Under the pieces are notes generated by a model. The model worked only from the letters and a program-made list of their open reading frames with translations, had not been told where the DNA came from and ran no database searches. Below, in pieces: positions 1 through 6,656 of a DNA stretch of 8,369 nt. The DNA comes from Hyphomicrobiales bacterium. Its GTDB lineage: Bacteria; Pseudomonadota; Alphaproteobacteria; Rhizobiales; JAJFHR01. The stretch spans positions 1 to 8,369 of the forward strand of contig JAJFHR010000155.1 of the NCBI GenBank assembly GCA_021775515.1, written 5' to 3'. Each line of letters starts with the position of its first letter. Within the stretch, counting starts at the first letter, position 1. The translations under genes and the position numbers were made by a program.

Positions 1-749
1 TCTTCAAACAGTTCTGATAACAGCCACAACAGGAAGGTCGCGTAGAGTTGAGGCGACATCATTAGTTTATCGGCGGCTAAAACATTAATATAACCCTCGC
101 CCCGTGGTGTTTTGCGCATCAAATCACTGATATCCAATGCCGGTTCACCAAAAAAGGCTTCTCCACCTTGTTCTTCCAGGGTCAGCAGGCGACGCTGAAT
201 TGCTCCAACCGACATTTTGCTCACCGCACCATATTTAGAGGTAAGTTCACCAGCACGTTCTGCAACATGCACCATAAGTGCGCGCAAATCTTTCATATCC
301 AGAAGTGCGAGTTTTTCATCATCCGCCAGGCGGAACGCTATATTCAATACACCTTCCTGGGTCTCGTTGAGCCTCAACAGCCGGGACAGCAACAACGGCC
401 CCATTTCGGAAACCGTGGTTCGTATGGGATGGCCCTGTTCGCCAAACAAATCCCAAAAGACAACCGGGAAGGCTTCATAAATGTAGTCGTCAAAGCCTAT
501 GGTTTTTGCACGTTTTTCCAGAAAGTCCTTGAATTCACCTTCCGCAGCAAGGCCTGATAAATCGCCTTTCACGTCAGCGCAAAATACCGGCACGCCCTGT
601 TTGGAAAAACTTTCCGCCATTATTTGCAGGGTAACCGTCTTACCGGTTCCGGTTGCACCAGCAATCAGGCCATGACGATTAGCCAGTTTAAGATTTAGCA
701 CCTCAGGTTTAACGCTTGTACCGAGATATATCGAATTACCAGGTCCCAT
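1..749 (-). CDS. HerA/YjgR-like P-loop ATPase (DUF853 family), N-terminal part, cut by the left edge
   Basis: The reverse complement is open from an ATG at 749 down to base 1, giving about 249 residues with no stop. The protein begins MGPGNSIYLGTSV. It carries a clear Walker A motif, GATGTGKT, at residues 31-38, in the context ANRHGLIAGATGTGKTVTLQ. A segment VFCADVKGDLSGLA follows at about residues 55-68. That pairing is typical of the DUF853/YjgR family, which belongs to the HerA/FtsK class of ATPases. Full-length members are about 500 residues, so roughly half is missing, including the expected Walker B and arginine finger. The start is supported by AAGGA (plus-strand 755-759) with a 5-base spacer. 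The physiological role of YjgR is not established; DNA translocation or helicase activity is inferred from the fold. The gene is divergent from the next one and looks independent of it. Family assignment is fairly secure, function is not. Confidence 0.88.
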   Translation of the reverse strand, partial: MGPGNSIYLGTSVKPEVLNLKLANRHGLIAGATGTGKTVTLQIMAESFSKQGVPVFCADVKGDLSGLAAEGEFKDFLEKRAKTIGFDDYIYEAFPVVFWDLFGEQGHPIRTTVSEMGPLLLSRLLRLNETQEGVLNIAFRLADDEKLALLDMKDLRALMVHVAERAGELTSKYGAVSKMSVGAIQRRLLTLEEQGGEAFFGEPALDISDLMRKTPRGEGYINVLAADKLMMSPQLYATFLLWLLSELFE

Positions 750-849
750 ATCATTCCTTGTACTTAATCAAATGCTGCAAAAAAGTTTTCAGAAGCAGCC
801 AAATTTCGCATGCTAAGACTTTCCCTGCACTCTAGCGAGATTTGAGCAC

Positions 850-890
850 CTATTGCAAATAGATGTCTTGTAGAATACCGGGTCCCTATG
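850..890 (+). promoter_or_regulatory. Candidate promoter region of the DUF2267-like gene, with a short palindrome
   Basis: Within the divergent spacer, CTATT (850-854) and AATAG (858-862) form a perfect 13-bp palindrome around GCA. Just downstream is CTTGTA (867-872), then an 11-base gap, then CCCTATG (884-890). This arrangement resembles a heat-shock sigma-32-type promoter (CTTG followed by a CCCAT-like -10). A sigma70 reading, TTGTAG with a 17-base spacer to CAATAT, is weaker. The evidence is pattern matching only, and no single promoter stands out. Confidence 0.2.
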
Positions 891-956
891 CAATATGACG
901 GAAACAGGGTCAAGGGCAGAACCTTGCAATCCGTAAAATTTTTGGAGAACTAATTC

Positions 957-1328
957 ATGGAAGAACTCATCAACAGGATCGTAGCAAGCGCTGGAGTTGA
1001 CGAAGAACTGGCAAAAAAAGCCATCGCCATAATCCTTCAGTTGGTCAAGTCAGAAGGCCCTCAGGATAAAGTTGCAGAATTGTTTGCTGCCCTTCCCGGC
1101 GCATCAGAAATTGCCGAAGAGGGATCTGACAGTAGCGGTGGAGGTCTTATGGGTGCGTTTGGCGGCGGGGCAATGGCAGCTTTAGGAAAATTGCAAAGTG
1201 CTGGCATGGGCATGGGCCAAATTCAAAGCGCTGGCAAAGAAGTGATCGGCTATGCAAAGGAAAATGCCGGAGAGGAACTTGTGAGCGACGTAATCGGCTC
1301 CATTTCCGGGCTCGGTAGTTTCGTTTAA
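957..1328 (+). CDS. Small DUF2267-like acidic, glycine-rich protein
   Basis: This is a 123-residue protein of unknown function, probably cytoplasmic, with no signal peptide or convincing membrane segment. An N-terminal helical part (residues 1-50, MEELINRIVASAGVDEELAK) leads to an acidic and serine-rich linker at about 52-60. A Gly/Ala/Met-rich stretch follows at about 61-87 (GGGLMGAFGGGAMAALGK), then a helical C-terminus ending GSISGLGSFV. The pattern of N-terminal helices, glycine-rich hinge and a tail ending near GLxxFV matches small proteins annotated as DUF2267 in Hyphomicrobiales, as I recall them. The LQSAG segment at 79-83 recurs as IQSAG at 89-93. The ATG at 957 is supported by TTGGAG (942-947) with a 9-base spacer. 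The gene stands alone: its upstream neighbour is divergent and the mut operon has its own promoter. A role should not be assigned from sequence. Confidence 0.8.
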   Translation: MEELINRIVASAGVDEELAKKAIAIILQLVKSEGPQDKVAELFAALPGASEIAEEGSDSSGGGLMGAFGGGAMAALGKLQSAGMGMGQIQSAGKEVIGYAKENAGEELVSDVIGSISGLGSFV

Positions 1329-1346
1329 TTAAAATGTATGGAAATC

Positions 1347-1376
1347 TTGGGAAATTTGCACTGATTAGGTTATAAT
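1347..1376 (+). promoter_or_regulatory. Sigma70-type promoter of the mutA-mutB-meaB operon
   Basis: A -35-like TTGGGA (1347-1352) is separated by 18 bases from a perfect -10 hexamer, TATAAT (1371-1376). Transcription would start near 1383, giving a leader of about 70 bases before mutA. The position between the end of the preceding gene and mutA suits the operon promoter. The -10 is strong and the -35 matches consensus at four of six bases. Confidence 0.6.
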
Positions 1377-1389
1377 TGTGCAGTGCGAA
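1355..1389. promoter_or_regulatory. Inverted repeat flanking the mutA promoter -10 (candidate operator)
   Basis: TTTGCACTG (1355-1363) and CAGTGCGAA (1381-1389) are inverted copies, matching at 8 of 9 positions, separated by 17 bases that contain the TATAAT box. A dimeric regulator bound to both arms would cover the promoter and the predicted start site. TTTGCA-type half sites recall the TTTGCAAA motif described for PccR, the short-chain acyl-CoA-responsive regulator of propionyl-CoA genes in Rhodobacter sphaeroides. The spacing here differs, so that link is only a suggestion. Confidence 0.4.
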
Positions 1390-1418
1390 GTAGCACGGAC
1401 GGCATTTGAGCGTGCTAC
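1390..1418 (+). promoter_or_regulatory. Perfect 8-bp inverted repeat in the mutA leader
   Basis: GTAGCACG (1390-1397) and CGTGCTAC (1411-1418) are perfect complements around a 13-base loop. The repeat begins directly after the right arm of the promoter inverted repeat, a few bases past the predicted transcription start. No T-run follows (ATTTGGG), so it is a poor intrinsic terminator for the preceding gene. A second operator or an mRNA 5' hairpin in the mutA leader fits better. Confidence 0.45.
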
Positions 1419-1452
1419 ATTTGGGTTGGCCTAGCGTTCCCTAAGGTTTTTT

Positions 1453-3405
1453 ATGAGCGATTTTTCCCTTGCTGACGAGTTTCCCCGGCCTGACCATTCC
1501 GATTGGCTGGGGTTGGTTGAAAAGACCTTAAAAGGAGCGGATTATGAACGTAGTCTCGTATCGCACAACTATGATGGTTTGCGAATTGATCCGCTTTTTA
1601 ATGCTTATGAGCACCCCTTCCAAGATGTAAGCCAGCCTCTTACAGCAAAACGCGGCCCACCCCATATTTGTCAGAGTTTTTCCCATCCCGACCTTGAAAT
1701 TTCAAATAGGGAAATCCGCGAAGATCTGAACGGCGGTGTCACGGCGATCAGATTAAGGATTAGCGATGGCGTTTCTCCGGGGATTGTTGTCAAGGATCTA
1801 GCTGATTTAGAACGTGTTCTTGATGGTGTTTACCTCGATGTTATCCCGATTGAATTGGATGCAGGAAATCGCTCTTGTGAATTTGCGGCTCTATTATCGG
1901 CGCTGTGGCGCAAACGGCAACTTGATACCAAGGCTCAAGGAGCGTTTTCAATTGATCCCATCAGTCTTTTTGCGGCACAGGGGAACATTGAAAATGGTTT
2001 GGAAACTTCCTTGAGGCATGCCGCACAAGCCGCAAAGGAAACTTCAAATCACTTTCCTCAGATCACTGCACTTAGTGCGGACATGCGGTCTTATCATCTT
2101 GCCGGTGCTTCGGAAGCTCAGGAAATTGCCATCGCCGCGGCCACCGGCGTAGCCTATCTGCGGGTCCAGGAGCAACTGGGCATGTCCTTGGAAACGGCGG
2201 CTCGGCAAATTTCCTTTCTGCTCAATTCAGATACCAATGTATTCCTCAACATCGCAAAATTGCGCGGTTTCAAAGTGATCTGGTCTCAAATCACGGCGGC
2301 CTGCGGCATTGATCCACATCAGGCCGATATTAAAATTACCACTGCACAGCGCATGATGAGTAGGCGTGATCCCTGGGTTAACATGCTGCGGGCGACGGCG
2401 GCGTGTTTTGCTGCCAATATCGCAGGAGCCAAGAGCGTTACCATCGCCCCTTATACTGACGCACTCGGTTTACCGGATGCATTTGGCCGCAGAATTGCTC
2501 GCAACATCCAGATTATTTTGCAGGAAGAAGCTCACCTTGCACAGGTGATTGATCCAGCCGCAGGCTCGTGGTTTGTTGAAAACCTGACCGGCCAGATGAT
2601 CGAAAAATCCTGGGCTCATTTTCAGGAAATTGAAGCTGAAGGCGGGATTATTTCAGCTTTGAAGACTAATTTTCTGCAGAAAAAAATAGCGACAGTTGCT
2701 GCAACCAGAGCAAAAAATATTGCAAGCCGTAAAGATGCGCTCACCGGGGTAAGTGAATTTCCGAATTTAAACGAAAGTCCAGTCGATTTTGCAGCCTGCT
2801 CAAATTCGCCGAGAGCAGCGCACCGGGAGAATGCGCTGGTGTGGTCTGACACGTTGGAAAAAATGATTTCAGAGACGTTGTCAGGGGCAAATATTTTGCC
2901 TGCAACAATCAGTCGTGGCGCCGTATGTATGGCGCTGCCGATACATCGCCTGGACCATGAATTTGAAATTCTTCGCTCCGCCAGTGATGCGATATTGGCC
3001 AAGACTGGAACCCGGCCAGGAATTTTTCTCGCCAATATCGGCAAGCCATCTGAATTCAACATGCGCGCAACCTTTGCCGCCAATTTTTTTGCTGCAGGCG
3101 GCATAGAGCCGGTAACGAGCGATGGTTTTTTTGAGGCCCAAGAGGCGGTGCAAGCATTTGAAAAAAGCGGTTTGAAGATTGCCGTTCTGTGTTCGAGCGA
3201 TGATGGTTATCAAAGGCATGGCATCATCATCGCCAAAGCTCTTAAAGAAGCCGGGGCTGAGCAGCTTTATCTTGCGGGAAATGGCGGTGCGTTAGGACCG
3301 GATTTGCAAAAAGCCGGCATAGATACCTTCATCACACTGGGTCAGGATGTTGTCGCAATCTTAAGCGAGGTTCACAAGATTTTGGGAATTACAAATGATG
3401 AGTAA
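1453..3405 (+). CDS. mutA: Methylmalonyl-CoA mutase small (non-catalytic) subunit
   Basis: This is the 650-residue non-catalytic partner of MutB in the cytoplasmic enzyme that interconverts (R)-methylmalonyl-CoA and succinyl-CoA. An N-terminal segment, FPRPDHSDWLGLVEKTLKGA, is typical of the small subunit. A degenerate TIM barrel follows, with the family signatures RMMSRRDPWVNMLRAT (300-315) and VIDPAAGSWFVE (365-376). The C-terminal flavodoxin-like domain (about 515-650) has lost the cobalamin-binding DxHxxG motif. At the matching place it reads GKPSEFNMR (530-538), with Glu534 where MutB has its cobalt-ligating histidine. This loss is normal for small subunits. The length is close to the Propionibacterium MutA (about 640). 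ATG 1453 is preceded by AAGG (1443-1446) with a 6-base spacer. The gene opens a three-gene operon and its 3' end overlaps mutB by 11 bases. Confidence 0.95.
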   Translation: MSDFSLADEFPRPDHSDWLGLVEKTLKGADYERSLVSHNYDGLRIDPLFNAYEHPFQDVSQPLTAKRGPPHICQSFSHPDLEISNREIREDLNGGVTAIRLRISDGVSPGIVVKDLADLERVLDGVYLDVIPIELDAGNRSCEFAALLSALWRKRQLDTKAQGAFSIDPISLFAAQGNIENGLETSLRHAAQAAKETSNHFPQITALSADMRSYHLAGASEAQEIAIAAATGVAYLRVQEQLGMSLETAARQISFLLNSDTNVFLNIAKLRGFKVIWSQITAACGIDPHQADIKITTAQRMMSRRDPWVNMLRATAACFAANIAGAKSVTIAPYTDALGLPDAFGRRIARNIQIILQEEAHLAQVIDPAAGSWFVENLTGQMIEKSWAHFQEIEAEGGIISALKTNFLQKKIATVAATRAKNIASRKDALTGVSEFPNLNESPVDFAACSNSPRAAHRENALVWSDTLEKMISETLSGANILPATISRGAVCMALPIHRLDHEFEILRSASDAILAKTGTRPGIFLANIGKPSEFNMRATFAANFFAAGGIEPVTSDGFFEAQEAVQAFEKSGLKIAVLCSSDDGYQRHGIIIAKALKEAGAEQLYLAGNGGALGPDLQKAGIDTFITLGQDVVAILSEVHKILGITNDE

Positions 3406-5566
3406 AATTCCCGATTTTTCAACCCTTGAGTTCAATCCCAGTGCTGTAACCAGCTCCACTGATACGGCACAAGCAGTCGGTGGAATGACTACGCCCGAAG
3501 GCATTACGTTAAATTCCGCTTATACTGCTGGTGACCTCAAAGGCCTTGATTTCCTCAACACCTACCCCGGAATTGCACCGTTTTTGCGCGGCCCCTACCC
3601 GACCATGTATGTAACAAGACCCTGGACCGTGCGGCAGTATGCCGGATTTTCGACTGCTGAATTGTCGAATGCTTTTTACCGGCGCAATTTGGCAGCCGGC
3701 CAAAAAGGCCTGTCCATAGCCTTCGATCTTGCTACCCATCGCGGATATGATTCAGACCATTCGCGTGTGATTGGTGATGTGGGCATGGCCGGTGTCGCAA
3801 TTGATTCAATTTATGATATGCGAACCCTGTTTGACGGAATTCCGCTTGATCAGATGAGCGTCTCAATGACCATGAATGGTGCGGTAATTCCAATTCTCGC
3901 TCTGTTTATCGTCGCGGGAGAAGAGCAAGGCGTGCCTGCGCACAAACTTACCGGTACCATACAAAATGACGTGCTGAAAGAGTTCATGGTGCGCAATACT
4001 TATATTTACCCGCCAGCGCATTCGATGCGGATTATCGCGGATATCTTTGCATATTCATCCAAAAACATGCCGAAATTCAATTCGATTTCGATATCCGGCT
4101 ACCATATGCAAGAGGCCGGGGCGAGTGCTGATCTTGAATTGGCTTATACGCTGGCAGACGGGTTGGAATATGCCCGCACTGGTGTCAATGCCGGGTTGAA
4201 AATAGATGATTTTGCTCCCCGGCTGTCATTTTTCTGGGCGGTTGGCATGAATTACTTCATGGAGGTGGCCAAACTTCGGGCAGCCCGGATGTTGTGGGCC
4301 AAGCTGATTAAGCCATTTAATCCCTCAAATGAAAAATCTTTGAGTCTTCGCACACATTGCCAGACCAGCGGCTGGAGCCTGACCGCGCAAGATGTCTTCA
4401 ATAATGTTACCCGCACCTGTGTTGAAGCCATGGCGGCCGTACATGGCGGCACACAGTCCCTTCATACCAACGCTCTCGATGAGGCCTTAGCGCTGCCGAC
4501 GGATTTTTCCGCCCGGATTGCCCGCAACACTCAATTGTTTCTGCAACAGGAAACCGGTGTTACCCAAACTATAGACCCCTGGGGGGGCAGTTATTATGTC
4601 GAACGTTTGACCCACGACCTTGCCGAACGGGCGTGGCAACACATTAATGAAGTTGAAGAGCTGGGCGGGATGACTCAGGCCTTGGAAAACGGCCTGCCCA
4701 AGCGGCGGATCGAAGAAGCTTCGGCGCGAACGCAAGCACGCATAGATTCGGGCGATCAAACCGTTGTAGGTGTAAATAAATACCGCCTTGAAGAACCTGA
4801 AAACATCGAGGTTCTCAAAGTTGACAATCAGGCAGTGCGCACCTCGCAAATTGAAAAACTGGCGAGGTTGAAGGCAGAACGAGACGAGCAGACCTGTCTA
4901 TCAGCGCTTGATGCCGTGACGAAAGCTGCGGAATCTGGTACAGGCAATCTACTTGAATGCGCGATTGCCGCTGCACGGGCCAAAGCATCTGTTGGTGAAA
5001 TCAGTTTTGCGATGGAGCGTGTATTTGGACGGCACCGCGCGGAAGCTTCCGCTATTTCCGGAGTCTATCGGGCTGAAATGAGTTCAAAAGAAAAACACAT
5101 TGACGAGGTTTTGAGACAGGTCGAAACCTTCGAAAAAAACGAGGGCCGCAGACCCCGTATCTTGATTGCCAAAATGGGCCAGGACGGCCATGACCGCGGG
5201 CAAAAGGTGATTGCTTCGGCGTTTGCTGATCTGGGTTTTGATGTGGATATCGGCGCGCTATTTCAAACGCCCGAAGAAGCCGCTCGCCAGGCGGTCGAAA
5301 ATGATGTTCACATCATTGGTGCCAGTTCACTCGCCGCCGGGCATTTGACCCTGGTTCCGGAACTCAAACGCGAACTTGAAAAACTTGGTCGCGGCGACAT
5401 CATGATTGTCGCCGGCGGCGTTATCCCGCCGCAAGATTATGACGCGCTATACGAAGCCGGCGCCAAAGCAATCTTTCCACCGGGAACGATAATTACCGAA
5501 GCTGCTGCAGATTTGATCGCAAAATTGAATGTGCAATTGGGTCATGCCAAGGATGCCGCCGAATAA
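3395..5566 (+). CDS. mutB: Methylmalonyl-CoA mutase large (catalytic, B12-binding) subunit
   Basis: This 723-residue adenosylcobalamin-dependent subunit carries out the radical rearrangement linking propionyl-CoA breakdown to the TCA cycle. Aligned by eye to Propionibacterium MutB, the substrate and catalytic residues are kept: Arg75, Tyr82 (its Tyr89, in RQYAGF), Gln190 (Gln197), Arg200 (Arg207) and His237 (His244, in GYHMQE). The C-terminal cobalamin domain (about 588-720) has DGHDRG at 597-602 with the cobalt ligand His599, GASSLAAGH from 642 with Ser644, and AGGVIPP from 673. The sequence appears complete (728 residues in Propionibacterium). Two ATGs lie in tandem at 3395 and 3398; GGGA (3384-3387) is 7 bases from the first, so 3395 is chosen. 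The start lies inside the end of mutA (ATGATGAGTAA), implying translational coupling. The gene is also called scpA or bhbA in relatives. Ethylmalonyl-CoA or isobutyryl-CoA mutase is unlikely given the MutA partner and the kept Tyr82/Arg200. Confidence 0.96.
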   Translation: MMSKIPDFSTLEFNPSAVTSSTDTAQAVGGMTTPEGITLNSAYTAGDLKGLDFLNTYPGIAPFLRGPYPTMYVTRPWTVRQYAGFSTAELSNAFYRRNLAAGQKGLSIAFDLATHRGYDSDHSRVIGDVGMAGVAIDSIYDMRTLFDGIPLDQMSVSMTMNGAVIPILALFIVAGEEQGVPAHKLTGTIQNDVLKEFMVRNTYIYPPAHSMRIIADIFAYSSKNMPKFNSISISGYHMQEAGASADLELAYTLADGLEYARTGVNAGLKIDDFAPRLSFFWAVGMNYFMEVAKLRAARMLWAKLIKPFNPSNEKSLSLRTHCQTSGWSLTAQDVFNNVTRTCVEAMAAVHGGTQSLHTNALDEALALPTDFSARIARNTQLFLQQETGVTQTIDPWGGSYYVERLTHDLAERAWQHINEVEELGGMTQALENGLPKRRIEEASARTQARIDSGDQTVVGVNKYRLEEPENIEVLKVDNQAVRTSQIEKLARLKAERDEQTCLSALDAVTKAAESGTGNLLECAIAAARAKASVGEISFAMERVFGRHRAEASAISGVYRAEMSSKEKHIDEVLRQVETFEKNEGRRPRILIAKMGQDGHDRGQKVIASAFADLGFDVDIGALFQTPEEAARQAVENDVHIIGASSLAAGHLTLVPELKRELEKLGRGDIMIVAGGVIPPQDYDALYEAGAKAIFPPGTIITEAAADLIAKLNVQLGHAKDAAE

Positions 5567-5570
5567 GGTC

Positions 5571-5584
5571 AGGAGAATATTATT
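5571..5584 (+). promoter_or_regulatory. Shine-Dalgarno site of meaB pointing to an ATT codon
   Basis: AGGAG (5571-5575) is the only strong ribosome-binding site between mutB and meaB. At ideal spacing (6 bases) the in-frame codon is ATT at 5582-5584, preceded by another ATT at 5579. There is no ATG or GTG in frame between the mutB stop and the conserved MeaB N-terminus. The nearest conventional start, TTG at 5606, is 30 bases from this site and has none of its own at useful spacing. Confidence 0.55.
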
Positions 5585-5605
5585 TCCAGTTTTTCTGACA
5601 TCGGA

Positions 5606-6571
5606 TTGGACAATCTGGCTGCCGCTATATGCGAAGGTGACAGGACGGCTCTGGCGCGTGCTATAACGCTGGTTGAATCCAAACACAGCAACCATCAGGT
5701 GCTGGCGCATGACCTTCTGCAAACGCTGCTCCCCCATACCGGCAAAGCCCACCGCATCGGCATTACCGGTGTTCCAGGCGTCGGCAAAAGTACACTTATA
5801 GATACGCTTGGCAGCAATTTGACTGCGCAGGGTCACAGAGTTGCAGTGTTGGCAATCGACCCGTCAAGCCAGCGCACCGGCGGATCCATTCTGGGCGATA
5901 AAACACGGATGGAGCGACTGTCCATAGACAGGTCCGCCTTCATCCGTCCTTCACCCTCTTCCGGCACGCTTGGCGGGGTGACGCGCAAGACGCGTGAAAC
6001 CATGTTTTTGTGTGAGGCGGCGGGTTTTGACGTCATCATTGTCGAAACCGTCGGTATCGGCCAGTCGGAAACGGCCGTTGCCGAAATGGTTGATTTTTTC
6101 CTCATTTTAATGCTGATCGGCGCAGGTGATGAATTGCAAGGCATCAAAAAAGGCGTTCTGGAAATTGCCGATATGATTGCGATTAACAAGGCCGATGGCG
6201 CCAATGCCGAACGCGCCAATAAAGCGGCCGCCGAATATCGCGGTGCGCTGAACATACTCACCCCCCTATCGCCAAATTGGTCGCCGCCGGTAATTACTGT
6301 CAGTGGGATGCAAAACACAGGCCTTGATCAATTATGGTCCGAAGTCTTGCGCCACCGGTTGGCCTTGAGCCAATCCGGTGAATGGCAAGAAAAACGCCAG
6401 GAGCAGCAAGTAAGGTGGATGTGGACGTTGCTGGAAGACGGGCTTATGAGCCGTCTGCGCAACCATCCTGACGCAGAAGCAAAAATTAGCCAGGCAGAAA
6501 ATGACGTCCGCGCCGGCAGGTTAACTGCGGTTAATGCGGCAGCCGACCTGCTCGGTTTGCTGTCGGCTTAG
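5606..6571 (+). CDS. meaB: MeaB, G-protein chaperone of methylmalonyl-CoA mutase
   Basis: This is a cytoplasmic SIMIBI-class GTPase (MeaB/ArgK; MMAA in humans). It binds the mutase, gates adenosylcobalamin delivery and prevents loading or retention of damaged cofactor. Numbered from TTG 5606, the protein has 321 residues. Walker A is GVPGVGKS (55-62); further family signatures are VLAIDPSS (81-88), GGSILGDKTRM (92-102), VETVGIGQSETAVAE (146-160) and the guanine-specificity motif NKAD (194-197). A MeaB-type dimerisation tail (RWMWTLLEDGL and onward) closes it. The true start may be ATT 5582, which has a well-placed AGGAG and gives 329 residues with an N-terminus reaching as far as that of Methylorubrum MeaB; the TTG boundary is the conventional choice. 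The gene lies 39 bases after the mutB stop and in the same frame, so the three genes are surely one transcript. Function is secure, the start is not. Confidence 0.94.
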   Translation: MDNLAAAICEGDRTALARAITLVESKHSNHQVLAHDLLQTLLPHTGKAHRIGITGVPGVGKSTLIDTLGSNLTAQGHRVAVLAIDPSSQRTGGSILGDKTRMERLSIDRSAFIRPSPSSGTLGGVTRKTRETMFLCEAAGFDVIIVETVGIGQSETAVAEMVDFFLILMLIGAGDELQGIKKGVLEIADMIAINKADGANAERANKAAAEYRGALNILTPLSPNWSPPVITVSGMQNTGLDQLWSEVLRHRLALSQSGEWQEKRQEQQVRWMWTLLEDGLMSRLRNHPDAEAKISQAENDVRAGRLTAVNAAADLLGLLSA

Positions 6572-6585
6572 GGTCTGACCCGGTA

Positions 6586-6606
6586 AGTGGCGTTGCCGCT
6601 GTGTTT
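6586..6606 (+). terminator. Weak hairpin after meaB (possible operon terminator)
   Basis: AGTGGC (6586-6591) pairs with GCCGCT (6595-6600), with one G-U pair, around a 3-base loop. It is followed by GTGTTT rather than a real T-tract. It starts 14 bases past the meaB stop, where a terminator is expected, but the stem is short. This is a weak call. Confidence 0.3.
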
Positions 6607-6635
6607 CCAGCTTAAAAACTAATGGCACTTGAACC

Positions 6636-6656
6636 TTGAGGTGCTGTTTACCTCAA
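6636..6656. repeat. Perfect 7-bp inverted repeat between meaB and the Tat-exported protein gene
   Basis: TTGAGGT (6636-6642) and ACCTCAA (6650-6656) are perfect inverted copies around a 7-base loop. The left arm can also be read as a -35 (TTGAGG) with a 16-base spacer to TAGAAA (6658-6663), so the repeat might be an operator on a weak promoter for the next gene. As a terminator it lacks a T-run. Either reading is tentative. Confidence 0.3.

Noticed and set aside
168..557. 129-codon plus-strand ORF, with an 87-codon ORF in another frame
   Set aside because: Both lie antisense to the HerA/YjgR-like gene, whose minus-strand frame is open throughout and shows a Walker A motif. Their translations resemble no family and have irregular composition.
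770..799. GCTGC (774-778) and GCAGC (795-799) inverted repeat upstream of the minus-strand ATPase gene
   Set aside because: Only 5 bp with a 16-base A/T-rich loop; readily expected by chance and not tied to a promoter I can identify.
3031..3210. Possible cobalamin-binding motif in MutA, including a DDGYQRHG segment
   Set aside because: At the position matching MutB DGHDRG, MutA reads PSEFNM with no histidine. DDGYQRHG lies in a later part of the domain and fits the usual small-subunit SSDxxY region, so it is not a cobalt-binding site.
2622..3219. Minus-strand ORFs of 160 and 112 codons within mutA
   Set aside because: mutA is continuous and well matched to its family here. The antisense frames show no recognisable motifs and no ribosome-binding site was evident.
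4581..4587. Run of seven G in mutB as a possible frameshift site
   Set aside because: The frame is intact across it and encodes the family motif DPWGGSYYVE, so there is no sign of a frameshift or need for slippage.
5833..6318. 161-codon minus-strand ORF opposite meaB
   Set aside because: It mirrors a strongly conserved part of MeaB and its translation is serine- and isoleucine-rich without motifs, as expected of a shadow frame.
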